The notes: generated by a model from the letters alone, not told the origin. DNA of 7,037 bases from Candidatus Zixiibacteriota bacterium (GCA_011777135.1 JAABVY010000367.1:1812-8848), one strand, 5' to 3'; counted from the first letter of the stretch, positions 1 through 6,716 are shown. Translations and numbers: made by a program.

Positions 1-1267
1 ACTGAACATCCGGAACCAGGCCGCTCATTTCCCCGGGCATATCCACACCCGTTTTTGAACCGAAACCGCATTTACGGGAATATTCGGCGAATTTTTCATA
101 ACCCAGCATCTGACCCATCTGGTAGAAGTAAACATCGCACGACTGGATAATAGCGCCCACTACCCCAAGAGAACCATGGCCGCCCAGATCCCAGCAGCGA
201 TACGTACGGTTGCCATATTTATAGCCCCCGCGGCAGGGTGCATAGATGGTATTTCGATTTATGATGCCCTCCTCGAGAGCCGCCCCGGCCACCAGGAGTT
301 TGTATGTCGAACCGGGCGGATATTCGCCTTTGATCACACGATTCAAGAGCGGCTTTTTTTCATTGGCCAGCAGCTGATCCCAGTCCTCTTTTTTCAGCAC
401 CCCCGTAAATATATTGGCATCGTAGGTAGGCACCGAAACAAAAGCCAGGATCTCCCCATTGCGGGGATCAAGGGCCACACATGTACCGGCAAGGGTGTCC
501 TCGAACAGAGAGGCGGCATATTGCTGCAGCTCGTAGTCCAGTGAAAGCACGAGGTCCTTACCGGGAACGGCAGGCTTATCGTCCATCTCCTCCAGGCTGC
601 CGAGGATTTTGCCCTCGGCGGTAATTTCCCAATGACTTTCACCATTTCGGCCGCGAAGCAGTTTGTCATATGTTTTTTCAATTCCTTCCCGGCCCAGATC
701 TGTACCCAGATTAACATCCTTAATTGTATCTGAGGCCAGCTCATTTTCGGAAATTTCTCCAGTATAACCGACTGCATGAGATATTATACCATCGCCCAGA
801 TACTCCCGTGCCGGTTCGAGCTGAAAAATGATTCCAGGATATTTGGAGGGATTCTCCTCGATTTTACAAACTGTCTCAAAGCTGACTGAACGGGCGATGC
901 GAATCGGTCTATATCTGCGAAAACGCTCAGCACTTATCCTTTGTGCCAGGACCGAGTCCGGTATCGAGAGGATTTCAGATAGATTCCGGGCCACTGCTTC
1001 AATATTATCTATTTCTTTGGGTATCGCGGAAACGGTATAGGAAGGCCGGTTTTTTACTATTACCTCTCCATTTCGATCATATATTATTCCCCTGAAAGCG
1101 ATTTCGGGCACAATCCGGATTCTGTTTTTTTCCGCTTTCTCGACATATTTTGCATGTTCCAGGGTTTGCATCACAAACAGCCGAACGGTCAGTATCAGCA
1201 GAAAGACACCGAATATCAAACCCAGAATATGAGCGCGGTTTTCGCTGGTCAAAGATAAATCTGTCAT
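1..1267 (-). CDS. mrdA: Penicillin-binding protein 2 (MrdA), N-terminal 422 residues, cut by the left edge
   Basis: Class B transpeptidase that cross-links new peptidoglycan during sidewall elongation, working in the periplasm with RodA, MreC and MreD. The frame is open from the ATG at 1267 to the window edge with no stop. Residues 13-33 form one N-terminal membrane anchor. RGIIYDRNGE (59-68) is the typical start of the PBP dimerisation domain. The catalytic SxxK motif is STYK at 320-323, inside PPGSTYK, close to the Ser330 position of E. coli PBP2. The second motif is SCD at 376-378, the SxD form common in MrdA. The KTG motif would lie beyond the window; the family is usually about 600-650 residues. 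The ATG overlaps the mreD stop by 4 bases (ATGA) and has no well-spaced ribosome-binding site, so translational coupling is likely. Confident on family; PBP3/FtsI is unlikely given the mreCD context. Confidence 0.95.
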   Translation of the reverse strand, partial: MTDLSLTSENRAHILGLIFGVFLLILTVRLFVMQTLEHAKYVEKAEKNRIRIVPEIAFRGIIYDRNGEVIVKNRPSYTVSAIPKEIDNIEAVARNLSEILSIPDSVLAQRISAERFRRYRPIRIARSVSFETVCKIEENPSKYPGIIFQLEPAREYLGDGIISHAVGYTGEISENELASDTIKDVNLGTDLGREGIEKTYDKLLRGRNGESHWEITAEGKILGSLEEMDDKPAVPGKDLVLSLDYELQQYAASLFEDTLAGTCVALDPRNGEILAFVSVPTYDANIFTGVLKKEDWDQLLANEKKPLLNRVIKGEYPPGSTYKLLVAGAALEEGIINRNTIYAPCRGGYKYGNRTYRCWDLGGHGSLGVVGAIIQSCDVYFYQMGQMLGYEKFAEYSRKCGFGSKTGVDMPGEMSGLVPDVQ

Positions 1268-1755
1268 GCCTCAAACTTCAGAGTTAATTTTCGTTTCGCC
1301 AGGTAAAGAAGAATGACGGCTATAACGGCGCTGTAAATGGCCTCGAGCAGAGCATACTTCACCGATGTATATATCGTCAACTCAATATCAAAATTATAGG
1401 CTATCAGGTAATATAACAAATTATGAACCGCCACCGCTATTAATACTGTTAAAATACGAGCGGAATTTGACTCCAGCCGCATTCTAATTGACATAAAATA
1501 TACGATTAAAGCCAGGAGTACCTTTAAGATCGCGCTCAAACCGAGAAAAGCCGGATCAGCTGAGCCCTCGATTATCCCGGTGATGAACGCGAACAGAACC
1601 CCATAGGTAAGTCCCTGTGTGAGAGTAAGATAAATCACCAGCACCACATAGATATCCGGCATTACGTTATCGATCGAAACCAGACTGGCAAAAAAGGTTT
1701 GAAAAATAATGGCTACTATTACCAGAGCGGCAAAAGCCGCAATTTTCCCCAGCAT
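1264..1755 (-). CDS. mreD: Rod shape-determining protein MreD
   Basis: Small integral membrane protein of the Rod (elongasome) complex; it partners MreC and helps control PBP2/RodA activity. The 163 residues match the usual MreD size and are almost wholly hydrophobic, with about five or six membrane segments near residues 5-23, 34-63 (probably two), 72-90, 100-120 and 131-152. The PDIYVVLVIYLTLTQG stretch (33-48), followed by a glycine-rich second helix and an FLGLSA motif (70-75), is the family pattern. It ends in a short basic tail. The ATG directly abuts the mreC TAG with no gap, and its TGA overlaps the mrdA ATG. An AAAGGA and a GGA inside the 3' end of mreC may serve as ribosome-binding site. 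MreD is poorly conserved, so the call leans partly on position between mreC and mrdA. Confidence 0.93.
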   Translation of the reverse strand: MLGKIAAFAALVIVAIIFQTFFASLVSIDNVMPDIYVVLVIYLTLTQGLTYGVLFAFITGIIEGSADPAFLGLSAILKVLLALIVYFMSIRMRLESNSARILTVLIAVAVHNLLYYLIAYNFDIELTIYTSVKYALLEAIYSAVIAVILLYLAKRKLTLKFEA

Positions 1756-2559
1756 CTACTCGTCCGTTTCCTTTGGCTGCTTCAGGATGAAAAGCTCATC
1801 GATCCGGTTAAAATCGACAAAAGGTCTTATCTCTATATTCTTGAAGAAACCTCGTTTCGGTATATCCACGTCGCTCACCACGCCGATGGGCAGTCCTTCC
1901 GGAAAAAGCCCGCCCAACCCTGAGCTGATTATCGTATCTCCAATAAAAACAGGATCCCGTAGAGGAACATTATCGAGAAGCAGATCATTCCCGCTTTCCC
2001 ACCTGACTATTCCCATGGTGCGGGTATTCTGGTCACGTGCTGCAACCCGGCAGTTGGGACTCGTCAGAAGTTCCACAGTTACGGTGTTTATAAAAACATC
2101 CGTGGTTTTGCCAACCAAACCAGACAGATTTACCACTGCCATATCCTGAGTGACTTCTTGATCTTCGCGTACTGAAATTTTGATAGCATTATCGCGGCGT
2201 TTGGGATCAATCTGTTTTAGCTCACCGGGAATAAAAGTAAAATTCTTCCGTTCACTAAAACCAAGAACGTTACGCAATCTCATATTCTGCTCCAGAGCCT
2301 CACGAACGCGGATGAGCTCCAGTTCTCTTTTAAGAAGCTGCTCCCTCAGCCATTTATTGCTCTGGTTGGTCTCAGCCAATCGCTTCAGTTTTTCTGAAGC
2401 CCCCTGAAAGGGCGAAAGGGTTACAAGGTAGGTATATTTTGCCATTGGCCTTTTAAGACTGAGAGGCAAAATCAGTATTATAAATGACAGGGCTGCCAGT
2501 ATAATTGCCAGCCCTACTTCCTTGTTTTCCCCAAATAGCTTCCTTAGAATTGCTATCAT
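1756..2559 (-). CDS. mreC: Rod shape-determining protein MreC
   Basis: Periplasmic scaffold of the elongasome that links the MreB/MreD side to PBP2. The 267 residues fit the family's shorter members. A cytoplasmic start of about 15 residues is followed by a membrane anchor (16-33), a charged coiled-coil region rich in leucine, lysine and glutamate (about 53-100), and the beta-rich MreC core (about 105-260). Core hallmarks are NLSGLVGK (144-151), a LLTSPNCRV stretch (164-172) and GDTIISSGLGGLFPEGLPIG (207-226). The start lies 8 bases after the ptsN-like stop. No good ribosome-binding site precedes it, so ribosomes may arrive by reinitiation. It abuts mreD with no gap. No mreB lies immediately upstream, where it is commonly found. 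Confidence 0.96.
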   Translation of the reverse strand: MIAILRKLFGENKEVGLAIILAALSFIILILPLSLKRPMAKYTYLVTLSPFQGASEKLKRLAETNQSNKWLREQLLKRELELIRVREALEQNMRLRNVLGFSERKNFTFIPGELKQIDPKRRDNAIKISVREDQEVTQDMAVVNLSGLVGKTTDVFINTVTVELLTSPNCRVAARDQNTRTMGIVRWESGNDLLLDNVPLRDPVFIGDTIISSGLGGLFPEGLPIGVVSDVDIPKRGFFKNIEIRPFVDFNRIDELFILKQPKETDE

Positions 2560-2567
2560 ATGTCCAT

Positions 2568-3020
2568 TTATTCGACTGAATCAAGAATTGCCAGCAGTTC
2601 TCCCTTATTATTCACCTTCAAGAGCTTTTCACGATTCTCTTCAGATTTCATCAGAAAAGACAGACGCGCCATGACATTTAGGTGAGCTCCGATAGCATCC
2701 TCGGGTGCGGCAATCAGGAAAAACAGGTTAACTGGTTTTTTGTCCATGGCATCAAAATCGATTCCTTTATCCGAACGTCCAAAAGCAATTACGATACCTT
2801 TCACCGCTTTGGTCTTGGCGTGGGGAAAAGCAACGCCATATCCAACCCCGGTGGTCACCAGATTCTCCCGCTCGATGATATCCTTGAGAAGTTCGTCGCG
2901 GTCACGGACGAGCTTCGACTTCGACGCGATATCGACCAGTTCTTCTATAATATCTTCTTTATCCTCACCCTTGAGGCTGAAAGTAATAAGTTCTTCTTCG
3001 GTAAATTTAGAGAGTTTCAT
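2568..3020 (-). CDS. ptsN: PTS EIIA type-2 domain protein, PtsN (EIIA-Ntr)-like
   Basis: Stand-alone IIA protein of the fructose/mannitol/nitrogen PTS family: a cytoplasmic phosphocarrier accepting phosphate on histidine from an HPr-type protein. In PtsN it acts as a regulator rather than a sugar transporter. The 150 residues are the typical length. The phosphorylation site is His67 in GVAFPHAKT (62-70). Other family features are IIERENLVTTGVGYG (48-62), FGRSDKGIDFDAMDKKPVNL (75-94) and a FFLIAAPEDAIGAHL stretch (95-109). The start is well fixed: AGGAG at 3026-3030 lies 5 bases before the ATG. No IIB or IIC transport partner is adjacent, which favours a regulatory role. rpoN, hprK and npr are not seen. 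Upstream is a possible hpf remnant, the classic neighbour of ptsN. Symbol given by domain and context; its true partner is unknown. Confidence 0.87.
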   Translation of the reverse strand: MKLSKFTEEELITFSLKGEDKEDIIEELVDIASKSKLVRDRDELLKDIIERENLVTTGVGYGVAFPHAKTKAVKGIVIAFGRSDKGIDFDAMDKKPVNLFFLIAAPEDAIGAHLNVMARLSFLMKSEENREKLLKVNNKGELLAILDSVE

Positions 3021-3025
3021 GTAGT

Positions 3026-3030
3026 CTCCT
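3026..3030 (-). promoter_or_regulatory. Ribosome-binding site of the ptsN-like gene
   Basis: The minus strand reads AGGAG, then five bases, then ATG. This fixes the ptsN-like start at 3020. It is one of the few strong ribosome-binding sites in this cluster, which suggests that ptsN is translated independently rather than by coupling to the gene before it. Confidence 0.75.
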
Positions 3031-3116
3031 TACATACTTATCGGAATTCCTACTATTCCAAAATAGCTAAAATTTGAAGTCATCTCCGGATGCCGTGAGA
3101 TAAATTGAACGTTTAC
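3030..3116 (-). pseudogene. Possible remnant of hpf (ribosome hibernation promoting factor), N-terminus only
   Basis: This lies in the 112-base gap between accA and the ptsN-like gene. After a perfect Shine-Dalgarno sequence the frame reads V-NVQFISRHPEMTSN and then runs on for 14 codons to a TAA. The first 14 residues resemble the first beta strand and helix start of HPF/YfiA proteins, which commonly begin M-N-(I/V)-Q with an RH-x-E-x-T motif shortly after. HPF proteins are about 95-190 residues; here only 28 codons remain. The codon at the expected start is GTA, not a usual start codon. The later FSYFGI might be a second HPF fragment (compare the KLxxYFD region) joined by deletion, but that is weak. 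hpf is a standard neighbour of ptsN, which supports the idea. Alternatives are a leader peptide, an assembly deletion, or chance similarity. Confidence 0.42.
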
Positions 3117-3120
3117 GGCG

Positions 3121-3128
3121 CCTCCTTT
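3121..3128 (-). promoter_or_regulatory. Perfect Shine-Dalgarno sequence with no intact gene behind it
   Basis: The minus strand reads AAAGGAGG, an extended match to the 16S rRNA 3' end, 4 bases after the accA stop codon. It stands 4 bases before the GTA codon that begins the hpf-like peptide. It does not serve accA, which ends upstream, and it lies about 100 bases before the ptsN-like start, which has its own site. It therefore looks like the site of a lost or very short gene. Confidence 0.6.
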
Positions 3129-3132
3129 AGAT

Positions 3133-4095
3133 TTATATTTGCAAAACCTCGCCCATACGACGGAATTTCTGAGTTCTCTGTTCGAGCAGCTGTTCTTTGG
3201 ATAGGCTGTCAAAGTATTCCAGCTGAGCATGGATTTCCTTCCCAAGAAGATCATAAACCCCCTGCGGATTTCTGTGCGCACCCCCACGGGGTTCGGGAAT
3301 AATCTTGTCGATAACTTCCAGCTCCAGCATATCCTGGGCAGTCAGTTTCAGCGCCTCAGCCGCCTCGGGGGCTTTAGCCTGATCGCGCCACAGGATGGCC
3401 GCGCAGCCCTCAGGGGAGATAACAGAATACCAGGCATTTTCCAGCATCAGGACCACATCCCCGACACCAATCCCGAGCGCCCCTCCAGAGGCACCTTCTC
3501 CAATTATGGAGATTATAATCGGCACCTTGATCCGGAACATCTCGCGAATGTTTCGTGCAATCGCTTCTGCCTGTCCTCTCTCTTCCGCGCCGATCCCCGG
3601 GTATGCTCCGGGAGTATCGATGAATATCAGGATGGGGAGTTCGAATTTCTCGGCCAGCCTCATCACCCGCAGAGCTTTCCGGTATCCCTCGGGATGCATC
3701 ATGCCGAAATTCCGCAGCAATTTGCCTTTTGTATCGCGCGCCTTCTGCTGCCCGACCAGAGCGACTTTTCGGCTGTTGAATTGTCCGAAACCGCAGACAA
3801 CGGCTTTATCATCTGCAAAACCACGATCCCCATGTACCTCAATGAAACCTTTGCAAAGGGCATTTATGTAATCCATTGAATATGGGCGGCGTGGGTGACG
3901 GGCAAGCTGAACTTTTTCCCAGCGCGTCAGCTTTGAGTAGATTTCATCAGCGAGGCGGTCTAACTTCTGTTCCAGACTCTCAATTTCACGCGAAAGCTCA
4001 ACGTTTTCGTCCGAGGCGAATTCCTTCATCTCGGCTATTTTGCGTTCGAGTTCGACTATCGGCTTTTCAAATTCCAATACAAATCCTGCGCTCAT
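3133..4095 (-). CDS. accA: Acetyl-CoA carboxylase carboxyltransferase subunit alpha
   Basis: With AccD, AccA forms the cytoplasmic carboxyltransferase that moves CO2 from biotin-BCCP to acetyl-CoA, giving malonyl-CoA for fatty acid synthesis. The length, 320 residues, matches E. coli AccA (319). The N-terminal helical part (about 8-60) contains FEKPIVELERKI. It is followed by HPRRPYSMDYI (67-77), HGDRGFADDKAVVCG (88-102), RNFGMMHPEGYRKALR (128-143), IDTPGAYPGIGAEERGQAEA (159-178), and the glycine-rich oxyanion region GEGASGGALGIGVGD (199-213), then SVISPEGCAAILW (224-236). One difference: the usual GHQKGRD reads GQQKARD at 115-121. The ATG overlaps the preceding stop by 4 bases. accD, accB and accC are not in the window. 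Placement in an envelope cluster suggests co-regulation of membrane lipid with cell surface growth. Confidence 0.98.
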   Translation of the reverse strand: MSAGFVLEFEKPIVELERKIAEMKEFASDENVELSREIESLEQKLDRLADEIYSKLTRWEKVQLARHPRRPYSMDYINALCKGFIEVHGDRGFADDKAVVCGFGQFNSRKVALVGQQKARDTKGKLLRNFGMMHPEGYRKALRVMRLAEKFELPILIFIDTPGAYPGIGAEERGQAEAIARNIREMFRIKVPIIISIIGEGASGGALGIGVGDVVLMLENAWYSVISPEGCAAILWRDQAKAPEAAEALKLTAQDMLELEVIDKIIPEPRGGAHRNPQGVYDLLGKEIHAQLEYFDSLSKEQLLEQRTQKFRRMGEVLQI

Positions 4096-5156
4096 GTTCT
4101 CTCAGCACCTTTTACCAGTTTTAATATAAAGAATATTATAAACAATGACATCAAAAACAAAACAAATATAGAAAAAACTTGCCGGCGGTCAAATATAAAA
4201 AGGGCCGGGATGAAGGCATTGAATGCCAGGGAGATCGTACCCAGAATCAGGAGTATATTCTTTTCAGAATAGCCGAAATTCATCAGGTAGTGAAAAATAT
4301 GTCTTGTATCCGGCTGGTATATTTTTTTGCCGCTCCAGATCCTTCGAATTATGGTTGTAACTATCTCGAGCAAAGGCAGGCCGACAGCCACAAGCGGGAC
4401 AAACATGGAAACGGCGGTAAAGCTCTTGATCGGACAGACTATTGCCGCCACTGCAAACACATAACCGATAAAGAGCGCACCTGAGTCACCCATATATATT
4501 TTGGCCGGAGGTTTATTATACAGCAGAAATCCAATCAGGCAGCCTGCCAGGATAACCGCAATCACGACGATCAGAACAATATTCAGAAATGATGATATTA
4601 TGAGGAGGCCAATACATATTGTAATCCCTATCAGCGAAGCCAGACCGTCCATGCCGTCAATCAGATTTATTCCATTTGTCAGCAGCACGACCCAGATTAC
4701 CGTCAAGGGATAGGCCTCCCAGCCTAATTCGAATGACCTCCAGAACGGTATGTAGAGATTGATAATATGAAAGTCAAAAGCTATCAATATAAGAGCAGCA
4801 GCAATCTGCGCCAGAAGCTTTATATAAAACCTCAGGTCAATGAAGTCATCAATCAGCCCGGAAATAAATATCACGCTTGAGCTGAGAAGGAAAGCAAGAA
4901 AGAACGACTCTCCTCCAAACATTGCCTCCCGACAATATACGCCGATCATGGAAAAGACTATCCAGAATGTCGCGAATATAGCGGCTCCTCCCAGAAACGG
5001 AGTTGGACTGCTATGAATCTTCCGGCCATTTGGATAATCATAGATTTTCTTCATGCGAGACAGTTTAATCAGAACGAATGTCAATCCGTTTGATAGAACA
5101 AAGGCTGAAATCAAGAGAAGAATACTAATGCCGAATATTTCGGGACATTCCTGCAT
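4092..5156 (-). CDS. Polyprenyl-phosphate N-acetylhexosamine-1-phosphate transferase, WecA/TagO/MraY superfamily
   Basis: Multi-pass membrane enzyme that moves a sugar-1-phosphate from a UDP-sugar to undecaprenyl phosphate, the first step of a lipid-linked glycan. The 354 residues have about ten or eleven membrane segments. Visible motifs: KIHSSPTPFLGG (46-57); the Mg-binding DDFID (103-107); NGINLIDGMDGLA (161-173) with the catalytic-type aspartates D167 and D170; PPAKIYMGDSGA (216-227); and a sugar-recognition loop DTRHIFHYL (283-291). WecA/TagO proteins usually have HIHH there, so one histidine is replaced by Phe288. The DTRH form and context favour WecA-like over true MraY, which would sit with mur genes. 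The start overlaps the preceding gene by 32 bases. The first membrane helix begins near residue 8, so the ATG at 5156 is plausible; the TTG at codon 15 is an alternative. The exact sugar cannot be told. Confidence 0.9.
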   Translation of the reverse strand: MQECPEIFGISILLLISAFVLSNGLTFVLIKLSRMKKIYDYPNGRKIHSSPTPFLGGAAIFATFWIVFSMIGVYCREAMFGGESFFLAFLLSSSVIFISGLIDDFIDLRFYIKLLAQIAAALILIAFDFHIINLYIPFWRSFELGWEAYPLTVIWVVLLTNGINLIDGMDGLASLIGITICIGLLIISSFLNIVLIVVIAVILAGCLIGFLLYNKPPAKIYMGDSGALFIGYVFAVAAIVCPIKSFTAVSMFVPLVAVGLPLLEIVTTIIRRIWSGKKIYQPDTRHIFHYLMNFGYSEKNILLILGTISLAFNAFIPALFIFDRRQVFSIFVLFLMSLFIIFFILKLVKGAERT

Positions 5157-5997
5157 AGGCTATGATAATCTGAAAAATAAAATTAACGGTCAACATAAAA
5201 AAGAGCCCCAGGTTAGAGAGGATTTTGCGTGGGTACCATTTCAAAAAGTATTCCATGGCCGAGCGGTGGTGATGCCTGATCCGCCTGGCGGCACTTCTCG
5301 AGGATGCCTGAAAGCGATGGATGATTTCGGCCTCGGGCACATAATAACAATATCTACCTTCACGGTTCAACCTCAGACATAAATCGGTGTCCTCGAAGTA
5401 AAGAAAAAAACGCTCGTCAAAGCCACCTACCAGCTCGAAATCCTCTTTGCGGATTAGCATGGCAGTTGCGGCTATGGCATCAACACGGGTCATCTCCGCA
5501 AAATCCTCCAGGGTATATGTGCGCGCATATTTATCTAGACCCGGTATCCTGCTCAAAAGAGAGCCGCGTGAAAATATAATATTTTTGTGATCAGGAAAAT
5601 TCCGACAGACTGAATGGAAATTGCCGTGAATATCTACTGTTTTCGGTGTCACTGCAGCGGCATTCGGGTCCTTTGCCATAGCGTCTTTCAGGACCCCCAT
5701 AATGGGCATGGTCAACTCACAATCTGAATTGAGAAACCAGAGATACTCTCCATCCGATTTTTGTGCTCCCTGATTGGCGGCTCGGGCGAAGCCAATATTA
5801 TTTTCGTTCTTGATTAAGGAGACATCCGGATAGTCGGCCTGGAAATCCTGAATAGAGGAATCATTAGAAGCATTGTCTATCAGAATAATATCAAAATCAT
5901 CTTCCTGACAGTATTCATGTACCGAGGCGAGAAGTTTCGATGTCAGTTCCGGGGTATTGTAATTAATAATTATAATGCTGGTCAGGCCGGGAGTCAT
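5125..5997 (-). CDS. Family 2 glycosyltransferase, WbbL/rhamnosyltransferase-like
   Basis: Inverting GT-A enzyme likely to add a sugar to a lipid-linked glycan at the cytoplasmic face of the membrane. In its 290 residues: TSIIIINYNTPELTSKLL (6-23), the nucleotide-binding ILIDNASNDSS (38-48), NIGFARAANQGA (67-78), and the metal-binding NSD at 90-92 in place of DxD. The acceptor-side block has GGFDERFFLYFEDTDLCLRL (191-210) with the catalytic-base region EDTDL. VPEAEIIHRFQASS (220-233) completes the pattern of dTDP-rhamnosyl transferases such as WbbL. A hydrophobic stretch at 263-284 may anchor the C-terminus. The start ATG overlaps the preceding stop as ATGA; the end overlaps the next gene by 32 bases. 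Rhamnose as donor is only the commonest activity of this subgroup; no dTDP-rhamnose genes are in view. Confidence 0.9.
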   Translation of the reverse strand: MTPGLTSIIIINYNTPELTSKLLASVHEYCQEDDFDIILIDNASNDSSIQDFQADYPDVSLIKNENNIGFARAANQGAQKSDGEYLWFLNSDCELTMPIMGVLKDAMAKDPNAAAVTPKTVDIHGNFHSVCRNFPDHKNIIFSRGSLLSRIPGLDKYARTYTLEDFAEMTRVDAIAATAMLIRKEDFELVGGFDERFFLYFEDTDLCLRLNREGRYCYYVPEAEIIHRFQASSRSAARRIRHHHRSAMEYFLKWYPRKILSNLGLFFMLTVNFIFQIIIAYAGMSRNIRH

Positions 5998-6716
5998 TTT
6001 ATTTTACCAAAGAGCGACCATAATCTCAGCCGCCACACCATCCAGATCGCCTCGCGGACAATCTTCTTGGACATTTTGGATTTACCCTGTACTCTATCGG
6101 TGAAGATGATTGGAATCTCTTTGATTTTGAAGCCTTTTTTATGGGCCCGGAAGCTCATTTCGATCTGGAATGAATAACCGTTGGAGCGGACCTCATCAAG
6201 ATTGATGGCTTCGAGGACCTCACGCCGAAAACACTTGAAGCCGCCCGTGGCGTCACGAAGCGGCAGGCCGGTCACTATCCTGGTGTAGACATTGGCGTAG
6301 TAAGACAAAAGCAGCCGGCTCATAGGCCAGTTGATAACATTCACTCCGGAAATATAACGCGACCCCAGAACCAGGTCGTTGTCCTTGATAGCTTCCAAGA
6401 AATAAGGCAGGTATTTGGGATCATGCGAAAAATCGGCATCCATCTCAAAAATATAATCGAAATCAGATTTGAGGGCATGCTTGAATCCGGCGATATAGGC
6501 CTGACCGAGTCCCTCTTTTTTATCCCGATGCAGGACCTCGACTCGCGGATTATTTTCCGCCATCTTATCGGCAAGTTCCCCGGTGCCGTCGGGTGAGCTG
6601 TCATCAGCGATTAAAACATGCAGGCGCTCATCCTGACCCAGCACAGCCCTGATAATCTCTTCCACATTTTCCCGCTCATTATAAGTGGGAATTATTACGC
6701 AGCCTTTTTCACTCAA
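5994..6716 (-). CDS. Polyprenol-phosphate mannose synthase-like glycosyltransferase (Dpm1/Ppm1 type)
   Basis: Family 2 transferase that likely makes polyprenyl-phosphate-mannose (or a related sugar) from GDP-sugar and polyprenyl phosphate; the product serves as a donor for extracytoplasmic GT-C enzymes. The 240 residues match soluble Dpm1. Motifs: VIIPTYNERENVEEII (7-22), IADDSSPDGTG (36-46), KKEGLGQAYIAGF (66-78), the metal-binding DAD in FEMDADFSHDP (90-100), GSRYISG (118-124), and DATGGFKCFRREVLEAI (155-171). EIPIIFTDRVQGKSKMS (200-216) is the typical C-terminal loop. There is no C-terminal GtrA-like or other membrane domain. The start is a TTG at 6716: it lies 7 bases after GAGGAG and gives the correct N-terminus, with no in-frame ATG nearby. 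It overlaps the preceding gene by 8 bases and the next by 4. Donor sugar is inferred from family only. Confidence 0.93.
   Translation of the reverse strand: MSEKGCVIIPTYNERENVEEIIRAVLGQDERLHVLIADDSSPDGTGELADKMAENNPRVEVLHRDKKEGLGQAYIAGFKHALKSDFDYIFEMDADFSHDPKYLPYFLEAIKDNDLVLGSRYISGVNVINWPMSRLLLSYYANVYTRIVTGLPLRDATGGFKCFRREVLEAINLDEVRSNGYSFQIEMSFRAHKKGFKIKEIPIIFTDRVQGKSKMSKKIVREAIWMVWRLRLWSLFGKIK

Noticed and set aside
394..777. Open frame on the minus strand, 127 codons, starting MQSVILEKF
   Set aside because: It lies wholly within mrdA in another frame. The mrdA frame is open throughout and carries PBP motifs, so this is a shadow and not a sign of frameshift.
1077..1274. Minus-strand frame at the start of mrdA that might suggest a broken PBP2
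   Set aside because: Reading from the ATG at 1267 gives a continuous PBP2 N-terminus with anchor and RGIIYDRNGE, so no frameshift is needed.
2556..2567. Three-codon frame ATG GAC ATA TGA bridging the ptsN-like stop and the mreC start
   Set aside because: It abuts the first stop and overlaps the mreC ATG as ATGA, which is suggestive of ribosome hand-over, but it is too short to separate from chance without comparison to relatives.
3043..3050. Perfect 8-base palindrome GGAATTCC upstream of the ptsN-like gene
   Set aside because: An isolated short palindrome with no second copy or flanking pattern; expected by chance at this scale.
3053..3066. Small inverted repeat CTATT-CCAA-AATAG in the accA-ptsN gap
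   Set aside because: The stem is only 5 AT-rich base pairs with no T run after it, so it is not a credible terminator or regulatory hairpin.
3021..3132. Promoter for ptsN-mreCD-mrdA in the intergenic gap
   Set aside because: I looked on the minus strand for a -35/-10 pair with 16-18 base spacing; only AT-rich stretches without a convincing pair were seen.
3229..3879. Long plus-strand frame of 216 codons opposite accA
   Set aside because: It is antisense to a highly conserved gene, has no recognisable domain, and looks like a codon-use shadow.
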